From Branchiostoma floridae (lineage: Eukaryota; Chordata; Leptocardii; Amphioxiformes; Branchiostomatidae), in assembly GCF_000003815.2 (NCBI RefSeq), contig NC_049994.1, positions 6,733,923-6,797,922 of the forward strand: a stretch of 64,000 nucleotides of DNA. The letters are read 5' to 3'. The translations under genes were made by a program, and so were the position numbers. How positions within the stretch are numbered: the stretch's first letter is position 1; the number at the start of each line of letters is the position of its first letter. Positions 1 through 11,306 of this stretch are shown in pieces. The notes under the pieces were generated by a model. The model made no database searches. It saw only the letters and a list, made by a program, of their open reading frames with translations, and was not told the origin of the DNA.

Positions 1-243
1 ACCCTATGGTGACTTAGAAATCGTATCAAAGCTTTGACTCCCTTAGCCGGCTATCTCCCTTTGGCCGGCTATACTCCTTTGCCAGCTTTGATACTATTTC
101 TAAGGCACCGTATGGTCTGCTTGGAGACTACTCGCTTCTTGGTAATCGTGAAAATGAAGTACTGTTTGGGTTTAGCTATGGTCGGTTTGTTTAGGATATA
201 TCATTGTTTATCTGTTGTTATTAACACTATATCAAACTTGAAG

Positions 244-305
244 CATTTAGCCCCATTGGGGCATGAACATGCAATAAACATCATTGTCATTGTCATTGTT
301 AAAAC
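244..305 (+). repeat. 3' end of a non-LTR retrotransposon (CR1/L2-like tail)
   Basis: A short segment reads TTAGCCCC, then GGGGCATGAACATGC and an AATAAA-like end, followed by a short direct repeat of CATTGT. A GGGCATGAA...GCAATAAA end followed by a simple repeat is the usual 3' terminus of CR1/L2-type LINEs and their SINE partners. No reverse-transcriptase coding is visible upstream, so it would be a strongly 5'-truncated copy. The rest of 1-580 shows nothing I can name. Confidence 0.4.
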
Positions 306-582
306 GCATCAAGAATTTAAACTTGTCAGTGCTAGTCATGTGTCTAAAGTGAAGGAATCTACTTTCTATGTAACTAAACAGAGTCTTTCTATCATTGACA
401 TACATACGTAGCACAATCATCAATGAAGTGCACTTCATCTTCTACCTTGTTTGAGGTACAAAATTGACAAACTATTTGTTCTAGAGGAGTGCGGCTGTGT
501 CTTCCCGATTCAATTCGTAGTTTGTGATAACTGATTCTTAATTTAGCAATGGCAGTTCTGTGCCTCATGTTTGTGATTTTCA

Positions 583-710
583 GATACTATCTGTCATGCG
601 ATGCTATTGGTTGAGAGATATGGGTGACGTCATCACACCCACTCTATAAAGCACAGCGGAGGAATAGATCACTGCAGTCTACAGGTTCTCCGTCTGCCGT
701 TGAAGCCTAA
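583..710 (+). promoter_or_regulatory. TATA/CRE/CCAAT promoter module, copy 1 (LTR-like)
   Basis: An inverted CCAAT box (ATTGG, 606-610), a perfect CRE (TGACGTCA, 625-632) and a TATA box (TATAAA, 645-650) stand in order at normal pol II spacing. Transcription would start near 675. The same ~127 bp occurs at 6650-6777 in the same orientation with few differences. Two direct copies 6 kb apart suggest LTR-type ends, but the outer boundaries of a true LTR are not clear. It could also be a duplicated cellular promoter. Confidence 0.55.
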
Positions 711-1098
711 GCGACAGAACCAGGCTGTCGCTTCCTCCCCACCAAAAGGCCATCTTGTGAACTGTGACAATGGCGAAGAAGTCGTCCATCCCGTTTTAAG
801 GTTTGGTAGTTCGCCCGTGCGCGGTTCTGGTGGTATGAGATTATGTAGAATGTTGTGGTGGGCGTGTAGCGCCGTCGTGTTTTACGTTTGTGGCATGTTC
901 TTGCCTGACAGATTGGCTGTCCGTTCTTCATGTGCGTCGAAGGAGCGACCAAGAGGTTGGACTTTTGTTCTGTACTTCTTCCCTTTTCACTCGCTACGTT
1001 ATTTTCCAGGTTCGGTGAAGGAAAGGAGACGACCAAGCTATATGTGAGAGTTTAATCCTGTGTTAACTTTTGCTTTGTCTCCGTGAGGTGAGTTAATC

Positions 1099-2850
1099 TT
1101 GACACCTGGTCACGCACGTGGGAATTCGGAGTCATCAAAACGCCAGACAGGCTGCCTCGTTTCCTCTTTTCTTTCCCCTTTGTTTCGACTTAGGACAAGG
1201 GAGTGTTTGTGCGTTGCATGTACCCGCATTTTATTTTCTCGTTGAGTTGGCTTTTTGCTATGTGTTTCTTTGTTCGTTTAGTCGATAGACTTTGCAGGTC
1301 CAGGGAGGGACGTCGTTAGAGCTTGAACGGATTAGTCCCCACACGTGCACGGCAGCTAGCTGTGTAGTTAGTGCTTTGTTCTCAGGTATGCAGATGAAGG
1401 AATTCCTTGCTGTTGCGTGTGTGTAATTGTGTTTTGTATTGGGGCTGCTTTATTGCTGGTTGATGTATGTGCCTGTGTTGGGTGTTTGAAGCCTCTCTCT
1501 CATGTTATCGTGAAATTCGCTCACCTTTGAGGTCAGGCTGTGTGATTCTGGCGTGTGAGAATGTGTTGCCTCGTGCAGTTACGAGCATGGCGCATCAAGG
1601 TTAAAGTACTAATGTGTCGCTGTTTGGTTATCTCTTTAATTTTCGTAGGCTTGAATCTGCCAGAGATGGATAGCGAAGGGGTCCCCCAGATATCGGCGCC
1701 CTCCACCTCCTTAGGGTCTCGCCGCAGGGCTTACTCTACCGTGGTCTTGGCGTTCACCTCGGCAGCCCCATCAGCTACGTCCCCAGCACTTTCATCCGCG
1801 GTGGCCGCGGTTGGGTTGGTATAAACTGGTATACGGGAATTTTATCGTTGTTTGTGGTTGTATTGGAGGAGCGTTATTACTGTGTTGGTGCATTTGTTTG
1901 TGGTTGTATTGGAGGAGCATTATTACTGTGTTGGTGCATTTGTTAGTGGGTGGAATTGACGTTTCTTTCTCCCGATTAACAGTTTAGAACTTTCCTGACG
2001 TGTCAGTCTGACAGCCTTGTATGTGTACAGCAGACGTGACAGAGCCAGTTCCATTTTTGTCCTTCTTGAAGAAGAAAACCCAGCGTTGTAGACAAGTTGT
2101 GCCTATTTTCCCTTCCCTGTATGACCCCACTTCGTCCCATTGTTCGCAGGTATGTACCACCGGCAGCGAGGCGGAGCACGTGCACATGAATTCTTTCAGG
2201 TGTGAGCCAGTGAAACACTTACGTGTCACGCGGGTCTCCTTTGTGCGGTGTGAGGCTATTCTGTCACATTTCCTTTCCAGAATTAGCTGTCGTTGGGGTG
2301 TTCCAGGGCGACTTCCAGGATGATGGAACAAATGTGTATGACAACCTGACGAGAACCTAATTACTTTCCGCAGCTAGGTCAGTGTGATTAGCAGCGGACG
2401 ACGTGGAGTCGATCAGTTTCGACCGTGTCGCACGTGGTTTCAGACACATCAATACCTCCCCGTAGTACTGTTGTGTGGTTTGTTTCGAGTTGCTTTCATG
2501 TCGGGAGAAATATTTGTGCCGTGTTGGTGTTCATAGCTCTATGATGTGCTTGGGGAACTGACAGTTTCTGTTTTGTTTTGTTTTCTCCCGGTTAGGAATT
2601 GACTCCTTTCACCAAGTGTTTCAGCCTGATAGCCCTTTACAGCGGCTGGTTTTACAGGGCTAGTTTTGCGGTTCTTCATCCTAGCAGAGGAAGTATTACC
2701 ACCTGTTTGAGATGAATTAAATCTGTTTTCCCATCCCTGTTTTGTCCCCTGTGATTTCAATGTTTGCAGGTATGTGGCACCTGGTCGCGGCGTGGGATTT
2801 GGCGCCAACTTGCCCCGACGTGGACTCCAAAAGGGGTTGATGAAAGCTCC
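1099..2850 (+). repeat. Degenerate ~600 bp tandem duplications
   Basis: Blocks around 1095-1135, 2145-2185 and 2765-2805 each contain a CAGGTATGT- or CACCTGGTC-like start followed by a CACGTG/GCGTGGGA-type segment. The sequence before the second and third blocks also aligns loosely (1975-2150 with 2585-2768, including the shared 'CTGACAGCC/CTGATAGCC' and 'CCCTTCCCTG/CCCATCCCTG' stretches). Positions 1495-1545 recur at 3248-3298. A 50-bp direct duplication lies at 1850-1945. The region looks like old, reshuffled repeat or retroelement leader sequence and not a gene. Confidence 0.4.
1649..1824 (+). other. Possible exon with a short open frame, unknown product
   Basis: A pyrimidine tract ending TTTCGTAG precedes a G+C-rich stretch. 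It opens with ATG at 1666 and codes for Ser/Ala-rich sequence up to a stop at 1822-1824. It lies 1 kb downstream of promoter module copy 1 in the same direction, so it could be an early exon of that transcript. No family is recognised. Base composition differs from the AT-rich surroundings, but this alone does not prove coding. Confidence 0.2.
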
Positions 2851-3402
2851 TTGATGCCTAGGAATCAGTTTGCGTGTATTACTCCGGTTTGTTCTGTGTC
2901 CGGGTGCCTCTCATTTGAAGCTCTGCATTTTAGTTTTTAGCTTTGCCATAGACCAGGATCCGCCGTGTTGCACGTGGTGTGTAGAGACACTCTGCTACTC
3001 CTGTTGTTGCTGTTTAATTGAGGTGTTCTAGACAGTGACAATCCCCGAGCCGCTACAAGAGGCATTCCTCACACGTGAGTCACAGTCGACGTGGTCACGG
3101 TGGCGCGGTTGGCCACCCATGGCGACGGTTTGTAGTGGTATCTTTTTTTTTTTTTTTCTAGGCGTGTACCCTATATGTCGTCTTCAGTAATTCTCGTTCG
3201 TTGTGTGGTTGGAAGCGAAAGGTGAGTTTGTGTGGCTGGCGCCTGTTTCTCTCATGTTATCGTGGAATTCGCCCACCTTTGAGGTCCAGGCTGTGTGGTC
3301 GAGCGTGGTTTGTGAATAACACTCCGGGTCCTGTCTACCTTAACCGTGTGTTGGATGATTGATAATCGGTCAGCTGTTTATCGATGTGTTTCAATTTTTT
3401 AG

Positions 3403-3781
3403 ACTGGAGTGGACTACACGCTGACAACGACAGTACAACAGACGAGCCGTCAGGCGCAGCCAGGCCCCGGGCTTCAGTACCCCCGCCACGTAAGGAGTCA
3501 GACGCAGATCACCTCCGGCTTCGGTGGACGCCCGGGCCCCTTGGACAGCTTCAGTAGCGGTCCTCGGTACGGCAGCCTGCCCGAACACGAGTCGGAGTGG
3601 GAGGGATGTCCGGCCCTCAGGCGCTACCACACCCCAGATGGCAGCTCCTCCCCGGCAGAGAGTCAGACTCCGGCGCGCGCTGCGTCGGTCCTGGTGGTTC
3701 CAGACACAACCAGTTTAGCTGTACGTGCGCACCATGCTTCAGGACCAGGCTCAGCTTTTCAGGCTAGGGGCGTGGAGCTGG
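3403..3781 (+). other. Possible internal exon, Ser/Pro/Gly-rich, unknown product
   Basis: The segment starts after an acceptor-like TTTCAATTTTTTAG and ends at a donor-like GGTATGT. It is open throughout in one frame, giving about 125 residues rich in Ser, Pro, Gly and Arg (MDYTLTTTVQQTSRQ at the start). G+C content is high relative to its flanks. It could be spliced to the candidate exon at 1649-1824. I do not recognise the product. A gag-like origin is possible given the LTR-like setting, but no zinc knuckle or protease motif is visible. Confidence 0.25.
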
Positions 3782-3894
3782 GTATGTGTCTGGAGTGAGA
3801 TTGGACGTATTTTTAAGATATGTTTTGTAACTTGTTTGTTGTCTCCAGGTTGGCGGAGCGGAGGTATCCGGTGTGTGTGCACTGTTGTTTAACA

Positions 3895-5370
3895 CCAGGT
3901 TCCATTCCCGGTCCGACTTCGGGTCGCGGGGTGAAGCTGCATTCCTGTGCGAGACCAAGCAAGATTCCCGGTTCGACCTCGGGTCGCGGGGTGAAGCTGC
4001 ATTCCTGTGCGAGACCAAGCAAGATTCCCGGTTCGACCTCGGGTCGCGGGGTGAAGCTGCATTCCTGTGCGAGACCAAGTAAGATTCCCGGTTCGACCTC
4101 AGGTCGCAGGGTGAAGCTGCATTCCTGTGTGAGACCAAGCAAGATTCCCGGTTCGACCTCGGGTCGCGGGGTGAAGCTGCATTCCTGTGTGAGACCAAGC
4201 AAGATTCCCGGTTCGACCTCGGGTCGCGGGGTGAAGCTGCATTCCTGTGTGAGCTCAAGTAAGATTCCCGGTTCGACCTCGGGTCGCGGGGTGAAGCTGT
4301 ATTCCTGTGTGAGACCAAGCAAGATTCCCGGTTCGACCTCGGGTCGCGGGGTGAAGCTGCATTCCTGTGTGAGACCAAGCAAGATTCCCGGTTCGACCTC
4401 GGGTCGCGGGGTGAAGCTGCATTCCTGTGTGAGACCAAGTAAGATTCCCGGTTCGATCTCGGGTCGCGGGGTGAAGCTGCATTCCTGTGTGAGACCAAGC
4501 AAGATTCCCGGTTCGACCTCGGGTCGCGGGGTGAAGCTGCATTCCTGTGTGAGACCAAGTAAGATTCCCGGTTCGACCTCGGGTCGCGGGGTGAAGCGGC
4601 ATTCCGGTGTGAGACCAAGTAAGATTCCCGGTTCGACCTCGGGTCGCGGGGTGAAGCTGCATTCCTGTGGGAGACCAAGCAAGATTCCCGGTTCGACCTC
4701 GGGTCGCGGGGTGAAGCTGCATTCCTGTGTGAGACCAAGTAAGATTCCCGGCCGACCTCGGGTCGCGGGGCGAAGCTGCATTCCTGTGTGAGACCAAGTA
4801 AGATTCCCGGCCGACCTAGGGTCTCGGAGTGAAGCTGTAGTCCTTTGCGAGCCTAAGTAAGATTCCAGGCCGACCTTAGGTCGCGGGGCGAAGTTACCTT
4901 CAAGTATGGGACTTGGCAAGATTCCCGGTCTGACCTCGAGTGGCGGGGCGAAGTTACCTTCCGGTGTGAAATGGTGTAAGGTTCCCGGTCCGACCTCTTG
5001 TACATGGTCGCAGGGTGAAGTTACTTTCGGGTGCCAGACCAGGTAAGATTCCAGGTCAGACCTCGGGTCGTGGGGAGAGATTAGATTCCAGTGCGAGACC
5101 AGGTTAAATTCTCGGACTTCGGGTCGCGGGATGATGATGCTTTCTGGTCTCGGTCCAGGTATAGTTCCCGGTTCGGCCTCGGCGTTGAGTCACATGCAGT
5201 GCAAGGTGCAATTCCCGGTTCGACCTCGGGTCGTGGGGTAAGTTACACGCCGGTTCTAAATCAAGTACAGTTCCTGCGGGCCCGGCCTGACTTCAGGTCG
5301 AGGAGTGAAGTTGTCTTCAAGACTGGCTCAGTCCTTGGTTCGACATTAGATCGCGGGGTGAACAACGCAG
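3895..5370 (+). repeat. 60-bp minisatellite, about 24 units
   Basis: Units begin AAGATTCCCGGTTCGACCTC and end GAGACCAAG. From 3901 to about 4740 they are 60 bp long and almost identical. From about 4741 rightward, units vary in length (55-67 bp) and diverge progressively. Because 60 is divisible by 3, all frames of both strands stay open for long stretches, giving artefactual ORFs of more than 300 codons. Each unit carries GGTTCGACCTC, close to a tRNA B-box. Confidence 0.95.
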
Positions 5371-5374
5371 GTGT

Positions 5375-6590
5375 GTTTACATGGTAGTTCGAGTGATTTA
5401 GCATCTTGTCCCCTCCGTGGTGGGAACGGAGGTTTTAGTATGTTGTCCCGGGATTCGAAACGGGTAAGAAATATAGGGATCGCCAGAAACGACCGTCATT
5501 TTCAACGATTTAACGATTTGTTTTTGTTCGGTGGAAAGGGCAAATGGTTTGCCCGGAAATTTTCATACGAATTCGGTACCTTGTGTGCTATAATGAATGT
5601 GGAGTCGACTGAATACTGTCCGGTAATTGGAGTTTAAGTCTTAGTGTGCTTCACATTGTGAAGCGGGATGTGGACTTAACTAATTAGTTACCCGGAAATT
5701 TTGATATAAATCCGGTGCCCGTGTGTAACCTAGGAAGCGAAGGGTTTTGGCCGCGTAATTGGTATATTAACGGAGTCGTGGCATTGGCGAAAATCATTTG
5801 TACAACGGGTGTAATTTGGCCACATAATTTGCAATGTGGATTGACTAGCATAGACATTGCGAGCTTGTCAATTGCTAGTAGTAAGCGAGTAGCTAATTCA
5901 TTTTAGGGGAGGTAGTCATGCACTCTGGCAAAAAGGTCATCCCCGAGCCAAAGTAACCGGGGTGCTGACGTGCCTCCTGTCCTCCAAGTTGTGTTTCTAG
6001 CTATAAGGGGTGCTTTTTGTACATGGTATGGAATATTGCATTGGGAGTTGGAGGAGTGTAGAAGCTGACTCTACCCACAGTTAGTGACATCTCCCTGCTG
6101 ACACCCATTCAGTAAATTTGGAGGGGAGGTGCGTCAGCACCACAGGAACCACTCCAGATCCAGGCAGAGTTTTTAGCAAGGCAAGAGTCTGTGGTAGCGT
6201 CACAATTTACAAGGGGTGTGCCTTGTGGCTTAACTTAGTTTTATTTGGGGCAATAGCCGGTGGTATTTGGTCCGCCAATTACATGACCATGAAATGTAGC
6301 CTGAAAAACAGGGTAGGCACTCAAGATTTATTTTGTTTGGTGGAAAGGGCAAAAGGTGTTATGTGGTTTTGGAAAGGAAGAGAATTTTGTATGAGGGAGG
6401 GGAAGTGAGTATATAAATGAGAGTGGGCTGGTGGCAAATCTAAGGTGAGGATTGACAAGAATATAGAGAAGGATAGGGCTTAACAGCCAATGAGAGATGG
6501 AATTGAGAAGTGGGAGGCGAGACTAAAGAGGAGGATAGGGGTATGTATTTAGAGAAGATCAGGGCGTAATGCCCAAGTAGAGCAATGGCG
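5375..6590. other. Non-coding stretch with dispersed duplications
   Basis: No gene is visible. Segments recur within it: a 'CCCGGAAATTTT...CGGT' block near 5550 and 5690, and a 'GGTGGAAAGGGCAAA' block at 5530 and 6339. Together with the promoter module at both ends, this supports the idea that about 583-6915 is one composite repeat unit. Confidence 0.4.
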
Positions 6591-6595
6591 GAAGA

Positions 6596-6915
6596 CGGCG
6601 ATTTCCGCATCACTCATATAGGAGAACCTGTAGCTACGCATGATAAATAGGAAACTATTTGTCATGCGATGCTATTGGTTGAGAGATATGGGTGACGTCA
6701 TCACACCCACTCTATAAAGCACAGCGGAGGAATAGATCACGGCAGTCTACAAGTTCTCCGTACGCCTTTGGAGCCTAACCTAAGGCCATTTTGGTGGGGT
6801 ACAAGCGCCCGTTCTGGGGCGGGCGCCATAGCCGGCTGGAAGCCTTAGGCTCCAGACGGCGATTTCCGCATCACTCATATCGGAGAACCTGTAGCTACGC
6901 ATGATAAATAGGAAA
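6596..6915 (+). repeat. Promoter module copy 2 with ~260 bp tandem duplication
   Basis: Positions 6650-6777 repeat the inverted CCAAT (6674-6678), CRE (6693-6700) and TATA (6713-6718) module found at 583-710. It is flanked by a direct duplication: the segment from GACGGCGATTTCCGC to AATAGGAAACT at 6595-6651 recurs at 6855-6914, one substitution apart. Transcription from this copy would run toward the LINE remnants at 7.2 kb and does not obviously serve a gene. Confidence 0.6.
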
Positions 6916-7195
6916 CTGTTCTTCACTATAAGTGGATTTGAGTGGTCTGTACGTTCGGAGGTTATGTCATTGTTACAGACTTCTAGAGTTTGTTTCGATC
7001 TATACGCTTAAATAGATTTGAGTACATGTGTGTTTTCTCTTCCATGTTTCAGATTTGTCAGGGTAACAACATTAGTACTAAGTGAGATACAGACTAGATA
7101 AAGATTGTATGAGGTAACACGATATAGACTATCTAGACTGTTTTCAAGTCAATACACAAAATGTCCCGAACTGTCCAAATTCTCAGATAAGCGCC

Positions 7196-8015
7196 ACTAA
7201 ACTAGTCTCGGACATGGGTTGGGATACACTCAAAAATAGAGGAACAGCCAACAGACTTACCATCCTCCAGAAATCTAGACAAAATCTCCTAGCCCTACCG
7301 GTGGATTACTACATGCAGCCGAACCCAAGGCAATCTAGACATAATCATCCAAACTCATACAAACCCATTAAGACTAATAAAGACTGTCACAAACATTCAT
7401 ATTTCCCAAGAACCACTATCGATTGGAATACCCTGCCATACTCAACCACCCTTCAAGCTAATCCCGTTAAGTTTAAGTAAGAGGTGTTGCAACACCTGAG
7501 GAACGGTCAATAAACAGCAGCACTACACCCTGGATGGTTTGCCCCAACAAAAAAGGGGTGTTATTCAGTACATGAACAAGAACAAGAATAAGAATGGTAC
7601 CTCCCTACCTATCACACATGTTCCGCCTGTCTTGAAAGTGAGAACGCGTATTGCATTGATGCTCTTCACAAGTTGGGACCCCCGCCTATTATACATACCC
7701 CAGAGTAATGTGCAGTCCTTCAAAGGTAGTATACAACACCATGAACCAACACTTTGGAATAACCTTACCGTAGAACTGAGGCGTTCCAGTTCATTAAAGG
7801 AATTCAAACGCGGACTGATCTCGATCAAGGACTGATTTTAAACACGAATCTTACCCATTGATAGGAATTGGACATGTAATTATGCATTGTTGTTCCATTT
7901 TTGTAACTATGCTGTTTGTTGGATTGTGTGTTTGTGAAGTTTGTGTACCCAGGGTTTCCTGAAGAAAAAAAACAGGGCATTAGCCCTGAGAGTAATACCT
8001 GGTTAAATAAAATAA
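7196..8015 (+). mobile_element. CR1-like LINE, 3' ends of the reverse-transcriptase ORF
   Basis: Two adjoining open segments encode C-terminal ends of non-LTR reverse transcriptases. At 7214-7480 the pattern is MGWDTLKNRG, then 'ILQKS...LALPVDYY', then 'HSYFPRTTIDWNTLPYS'. At 7587-7835 it is 'IQHHEPTLWNNLTVELRR...FKRGL'. Both end with the conserved W-N-x-L motif of the thumb/C-terminal region. A 3' tail with CCTGGTTAAATAAA and an (AAATG)n-like run follows at 7998-8035. Upstream RT domains are absent, so these are two 5'-truncated, nested or adjacent insertions. They are not functional. Confidence 0.75.
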
Positions 8016-8044
8016 ATGAAAATGAAATGAAAAATGAGACTTAC

Positions 8045-8244
8045 ATTGTTGACTGGAGCTGCCAATCCTGGAGGTGCCAGATGGTGCTGGAGATGAGTAT
8101 ACATCAGCCGAGGAGATGGAGTCTCTCGCAGCTCGATGTAGCGGGCTTGTTTCCCTGGAGGCCAAAACTCTGGTCCTAGTGGTGTTGAGTTTTCTTTCTT
8201 TCCACCAAGAATGTTATGGACAACTTCAAACATCCAGTTGGTAC
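8045..8244 (-). pseudogene. Isolated exon of a cytosolic sulfotransferase (SULT family)
   Basis: Read on the minus strand, this 200-nt stretch is open from an acceptor-like CATCAAG to a donor AAT|GTAAGT. It encodes a G split over the junction plus TNWMFEVVHN, then 'PPGKQARYIELRETPSPRLM', then 'THLQHHLAPPGL'. The start matches the 5'-phosphosulfate loop of sulfotransferases (PKSGTTW in SULT1). The second part matches the 'SPRLIKTHLP...LP' segment. Phases (1 nt carried in, 0 out) fit a coding exon. No partner exons are visible: downstream is LINE sequence, and upstream lies a 455-nt gap. It is either part of a gene whose other exons are in the gap or outside the window, or a stranded pseudo-exon. 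Confidence 0.6.
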
Positions 8245-8753
8245 CTTGATGAAAATGCGTCAGTTTGAATGAATTTGATACACAGGCTAAACACAGTTAG
8301 CCCATGGCTACTTCCCCTCAGCCAATGAGGAGCCCCCATTTTCTGTTGATATATCCACATAGTATGGTGCTACGAAAAAAAGTGTGCTGCTATTTCATGC
8401 AAATGAGGAAAAAACTGTGGTGATATCAAGAAAACTGTGGTGATATCAGCCTGAAAAGTGTGGGTGCTATACGCATGTGACCCGTTCTGACCAATCCTCG
8501 CTTACCTTTGAGACCTTCTTCTGGGACCAGAATAGTGTCATGTGATAACTGACCAATCCTATGCTTGACTTCTAATTGCCCAGAGGAATATGAGCAGACT
8601 TTCTGTCTGTCCAGGCATCTTGCCCAGGAAGGTCTTGACAAGATTAATGACCGTGTGTTGTTACAGCCTGACACTCTGTCACAGCTTTTCAAGCAATAAC
8701 AAGAAAGATTGTGGACTTTTAGGACAAAATAAAGTAACATTTTGTAAAGCTGA

Positions 8754-9208
8754 NNNNNNNNNNNNNNNNNNNNNNNNNNNNNNNNNNNNNNNNNNNNNNN
8801 NNNNNNNNNNNNNNNNNNNNNNNNNNNNNNNNNNNNNNNNNNNNNNNNNNNNNNNNNNNNNNNNNNNNNNNNNNNNNNNNNNNNNNNNNNNNNNNNNNNN
8901 NNNNNNNNNNNNNNNNNNNNNNNNNNNNNNNNNNNNNNNNNNNNNNNNNNNNNNNNNNNNNNNNNNNNNNNNNNNNNNNNNNNNNNNNNNNNNNNNNNNN
9001 NNNNNNNNNNNNNNNNNNNNNNNNNNNNNNNNNNNNNNNNNNNNNNNNNNNNNNNNNNNNNNNNNNNNNNNNNNNNNNNNNNNNNNNNNNNNNNNNNNNN
9101 NNNNNNNNNNNNNNNNNNNNNNNNNNNNNNNNNNNNNNNNNNNNNNNNNNNNNNNNNNNNNNNNNNNNNNNNNNNNNNNNNNNNNNNNNNNNNNNNNNNN
9201 NNNNNNNN
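8754..9208. other. Assembly gap (455 N)
   Basis: A run of N; any upstream sulfotransferase exons could lie here. The island at 9209-9413 before the next gap (9414-9513) and the following 9514-10150 show no gene. Only a short TTTGAC simple repeat stands out, at about 9800-9827. Confidence 0.95.
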
Positions 9209-10150
9209 GAAAATTCCATATTAAAGAGGTGTTATGTTTGGACAGCCCCACCCCATGCATGGATAGACGTACCTGTGGGATACAAAAAAGTATTGATAGG
9301 GAACAGCTCATTTTTATGGGGTGGGGTAAAAAATTAGTGAAATAGGCAGTACTTACATACAAACTTTTAAGGTTACGTTTCTTGTGTATATAACAGTTCC
9401 CTTACACGTAAGTNNNNNNNNNNNNNNNNNNNNNNNNNNNNNNNNNNNNNNNNNNNNNNNNNNNNNNNNNNNNNNNNNNNNNNNNNNNNNNNNNNNNNNN
9501 NNNNNNNNNNNNNATAGAGCACGCCCTTGTTTGTCCCGAATGCTTTTGAACCTACTCTTAACCACTACTAACCATACTTAATTCAAGCCAGCTCCTTTCC
9601 GAATGCTTCCTGATCCATTGTGAACTCTTTCACGAATGGAAATGTACATAAAAAGGATATCGTAATCTCCAAAATGTTAAAGGTTCTTGATAGTAACAAG
9701 TAAAGGCACTAATTACGTACTGTGTTTACTGATTAACTCACCTATATGTTGCGAGGACAATGTACTAACGGGTCATGCTAAAATCTGTATTTACTTGACT
9801 TTGACTTTGACTTTGGACCCTTACCTATGTGCCTAGTGATTAATGACTAGTCACACCGCAGTGATCAAAACATTTTTAAATTTGTGTAAAAGCAAAGCGA
9901 TCCACAGTACTAAGTTTTCTGCTTTCCTGTGTAACATTTGGATGTTGCTAATATAGCTTTTATGTTATTAGCTTACAAACAAACAAGCGCATACTAGCTT
10001 ATTCTAAGTCAGAAACCAAGCCTGTCCGTGAGCAGTGTTTATGCTGTGACATATGTTTTATTTAAATAAATGCTTTCACAAATTACTTCTTGTCAAGTTG
10101 CAGTAGGTTTAAAGATGTATTTCTAAAGATTCAGAGTAATGATCAGTACA

Positions 10151-10583
10151 AGGGGTGGGTACCGGTACAGAAAATTCAGGTCCAGGTCCGGTTCAGGTCC
10201 AAAGGATCAGGTCCAGGTCCGGACCTGAACCTGGACCTGATTCAGTATGACTCATACCAATGGTCCATTTCACTACAAAGAAATCTGTTTGGTGGAGTAT
10301 TAGACTTACCCTGGCGTTTTAAAATCCTACAACGCTAACTGCACCTGTACGATTGACTGTAAAACTTGGTAGAAATTACTATAAACTCTACTCTACTTCA
10401 CTCGTGTTGCTTTCTTTCACCTGCAAGCGCTAAAACGTGTGAATGCCTGATGAAATAATCTGTCAATTTTCTAATCGGTCTAACATCCAGTCCACCTAAT
10501 TTTTTTCAGGTCCGGTTTTTCTGGACAGGTCCAATAAGAAAAACCGGTTTTGTACCGGTACGCTGTACCGATACCCAGCCCTA
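10151..10583. mobile_element. MITE, GGGGTGGGTACCGGTAC family, copy 1
   Basis: Begins AGGGGTGGGTACCGGTACAG and ends with the inverted counterpart TGTACCGATACCCAGCCCT. Just inside lie short alternating GGTCCAGGTCC / GGACCTGGACC palindromes. Two relatives are at 11545-11940 and 36936-37374. They share the ends and an internal 'CCATTTCACTACAAAG.AATCTGTTTGGTGGAGTA' segment. It is a non-autonomous DNA element with no coding capacity. Confidence 0.75.
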
Positions 10584-11051
10584 ATCAGTACAGTACAGAT
10601 ATTCCAGATCTAGATAGAACAGAGATAGTTGGTCAAGTGCTACACTAAACTCGATGTCTATCTCGATACCTGGAATCCAATGGGCGCCAACTGACATATC
10701 AATCATCAATCTCTTACAGTGTCCAACTAAAGCTCAATTTGGATGAACAATCAGCAACTCTAACTAACCAAACAGTATGGGTACTCCCACTACCCAATGA
10801 CGGCTAACCAAACTCACAACATGGTATTTATGTTCGACCCCAGTCCCCAATAGTAGTTCGGGTATAAAGTAGTGCGTCAGAGCACTAGGCAAGGGCCGTA
10901 GTTATTCTTCCGTGCACAACAGAGAGGTGGGAACTGTGGTGAATACATCATTATTGTTGAAGTTTGTCCAATGGTTGCTCGCATTATAGTATATTGTGTG
11001 CGCCCGCGCAAAAAAACCATTGCTACAAATCGTCATAAAGTGAGGTTTATA

Positions 11052-11215
11052 TACTCTCCAAGCAGAGGTTGGACTTAGGCTGTTTTTGGACGTTATTTTC
11101 GTTCTTATTGGGCTTTCTATTTAGTACTCTTTCTTGATGTCTCGCACCCTATTAAAACGACTAAAAAACGTCAAAAACAAACAACAGCCTGAGCCTAACC
11201 TCTACTTGGAGAGTA
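11052..11215. mobile_element. Hairpin MITE just upstream of klhl18
   Basis: TACTCTCCAAGCAGAGGTT at the left and AACCTCTACTTGGAGAGTA at the right are near-perfect inverted repeats. Pairing continues inward (GGCTGTTTTTGGACGTT against AACGTCAAAAACAAACAACAGCC). It ends about 90 bp before the klhl18 start codon, so it probably lies in or beside that promoter or 5' UTR. Confidence 0.7.
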
Positions 11216-11306
11216 ATGTTTGTGTATCAATCAATCAAAGACGAACAACCACCTGTTACTCTCCCAGCATGCACCGCGCAACTAAGTGACCTCGAGGTCA
11301 TCCAAC

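Noticed and set aside
3764-4919. Open frames of 320-370 codons on both strands
   Set aside because: They arise because the 60-bp minisatellite unit is a multiple of three; all frames remain open and the translations are pure 20-residue repeats.
3895-5370. CRISPR-like regular repeats
   Set aside because: The whole 60-bp unit is repeated with no unique spacers, and the genome is that of an animal.
8590-9362. Long ORFs across 8754-9208
   Set aside because: They consist almost entirely of N.
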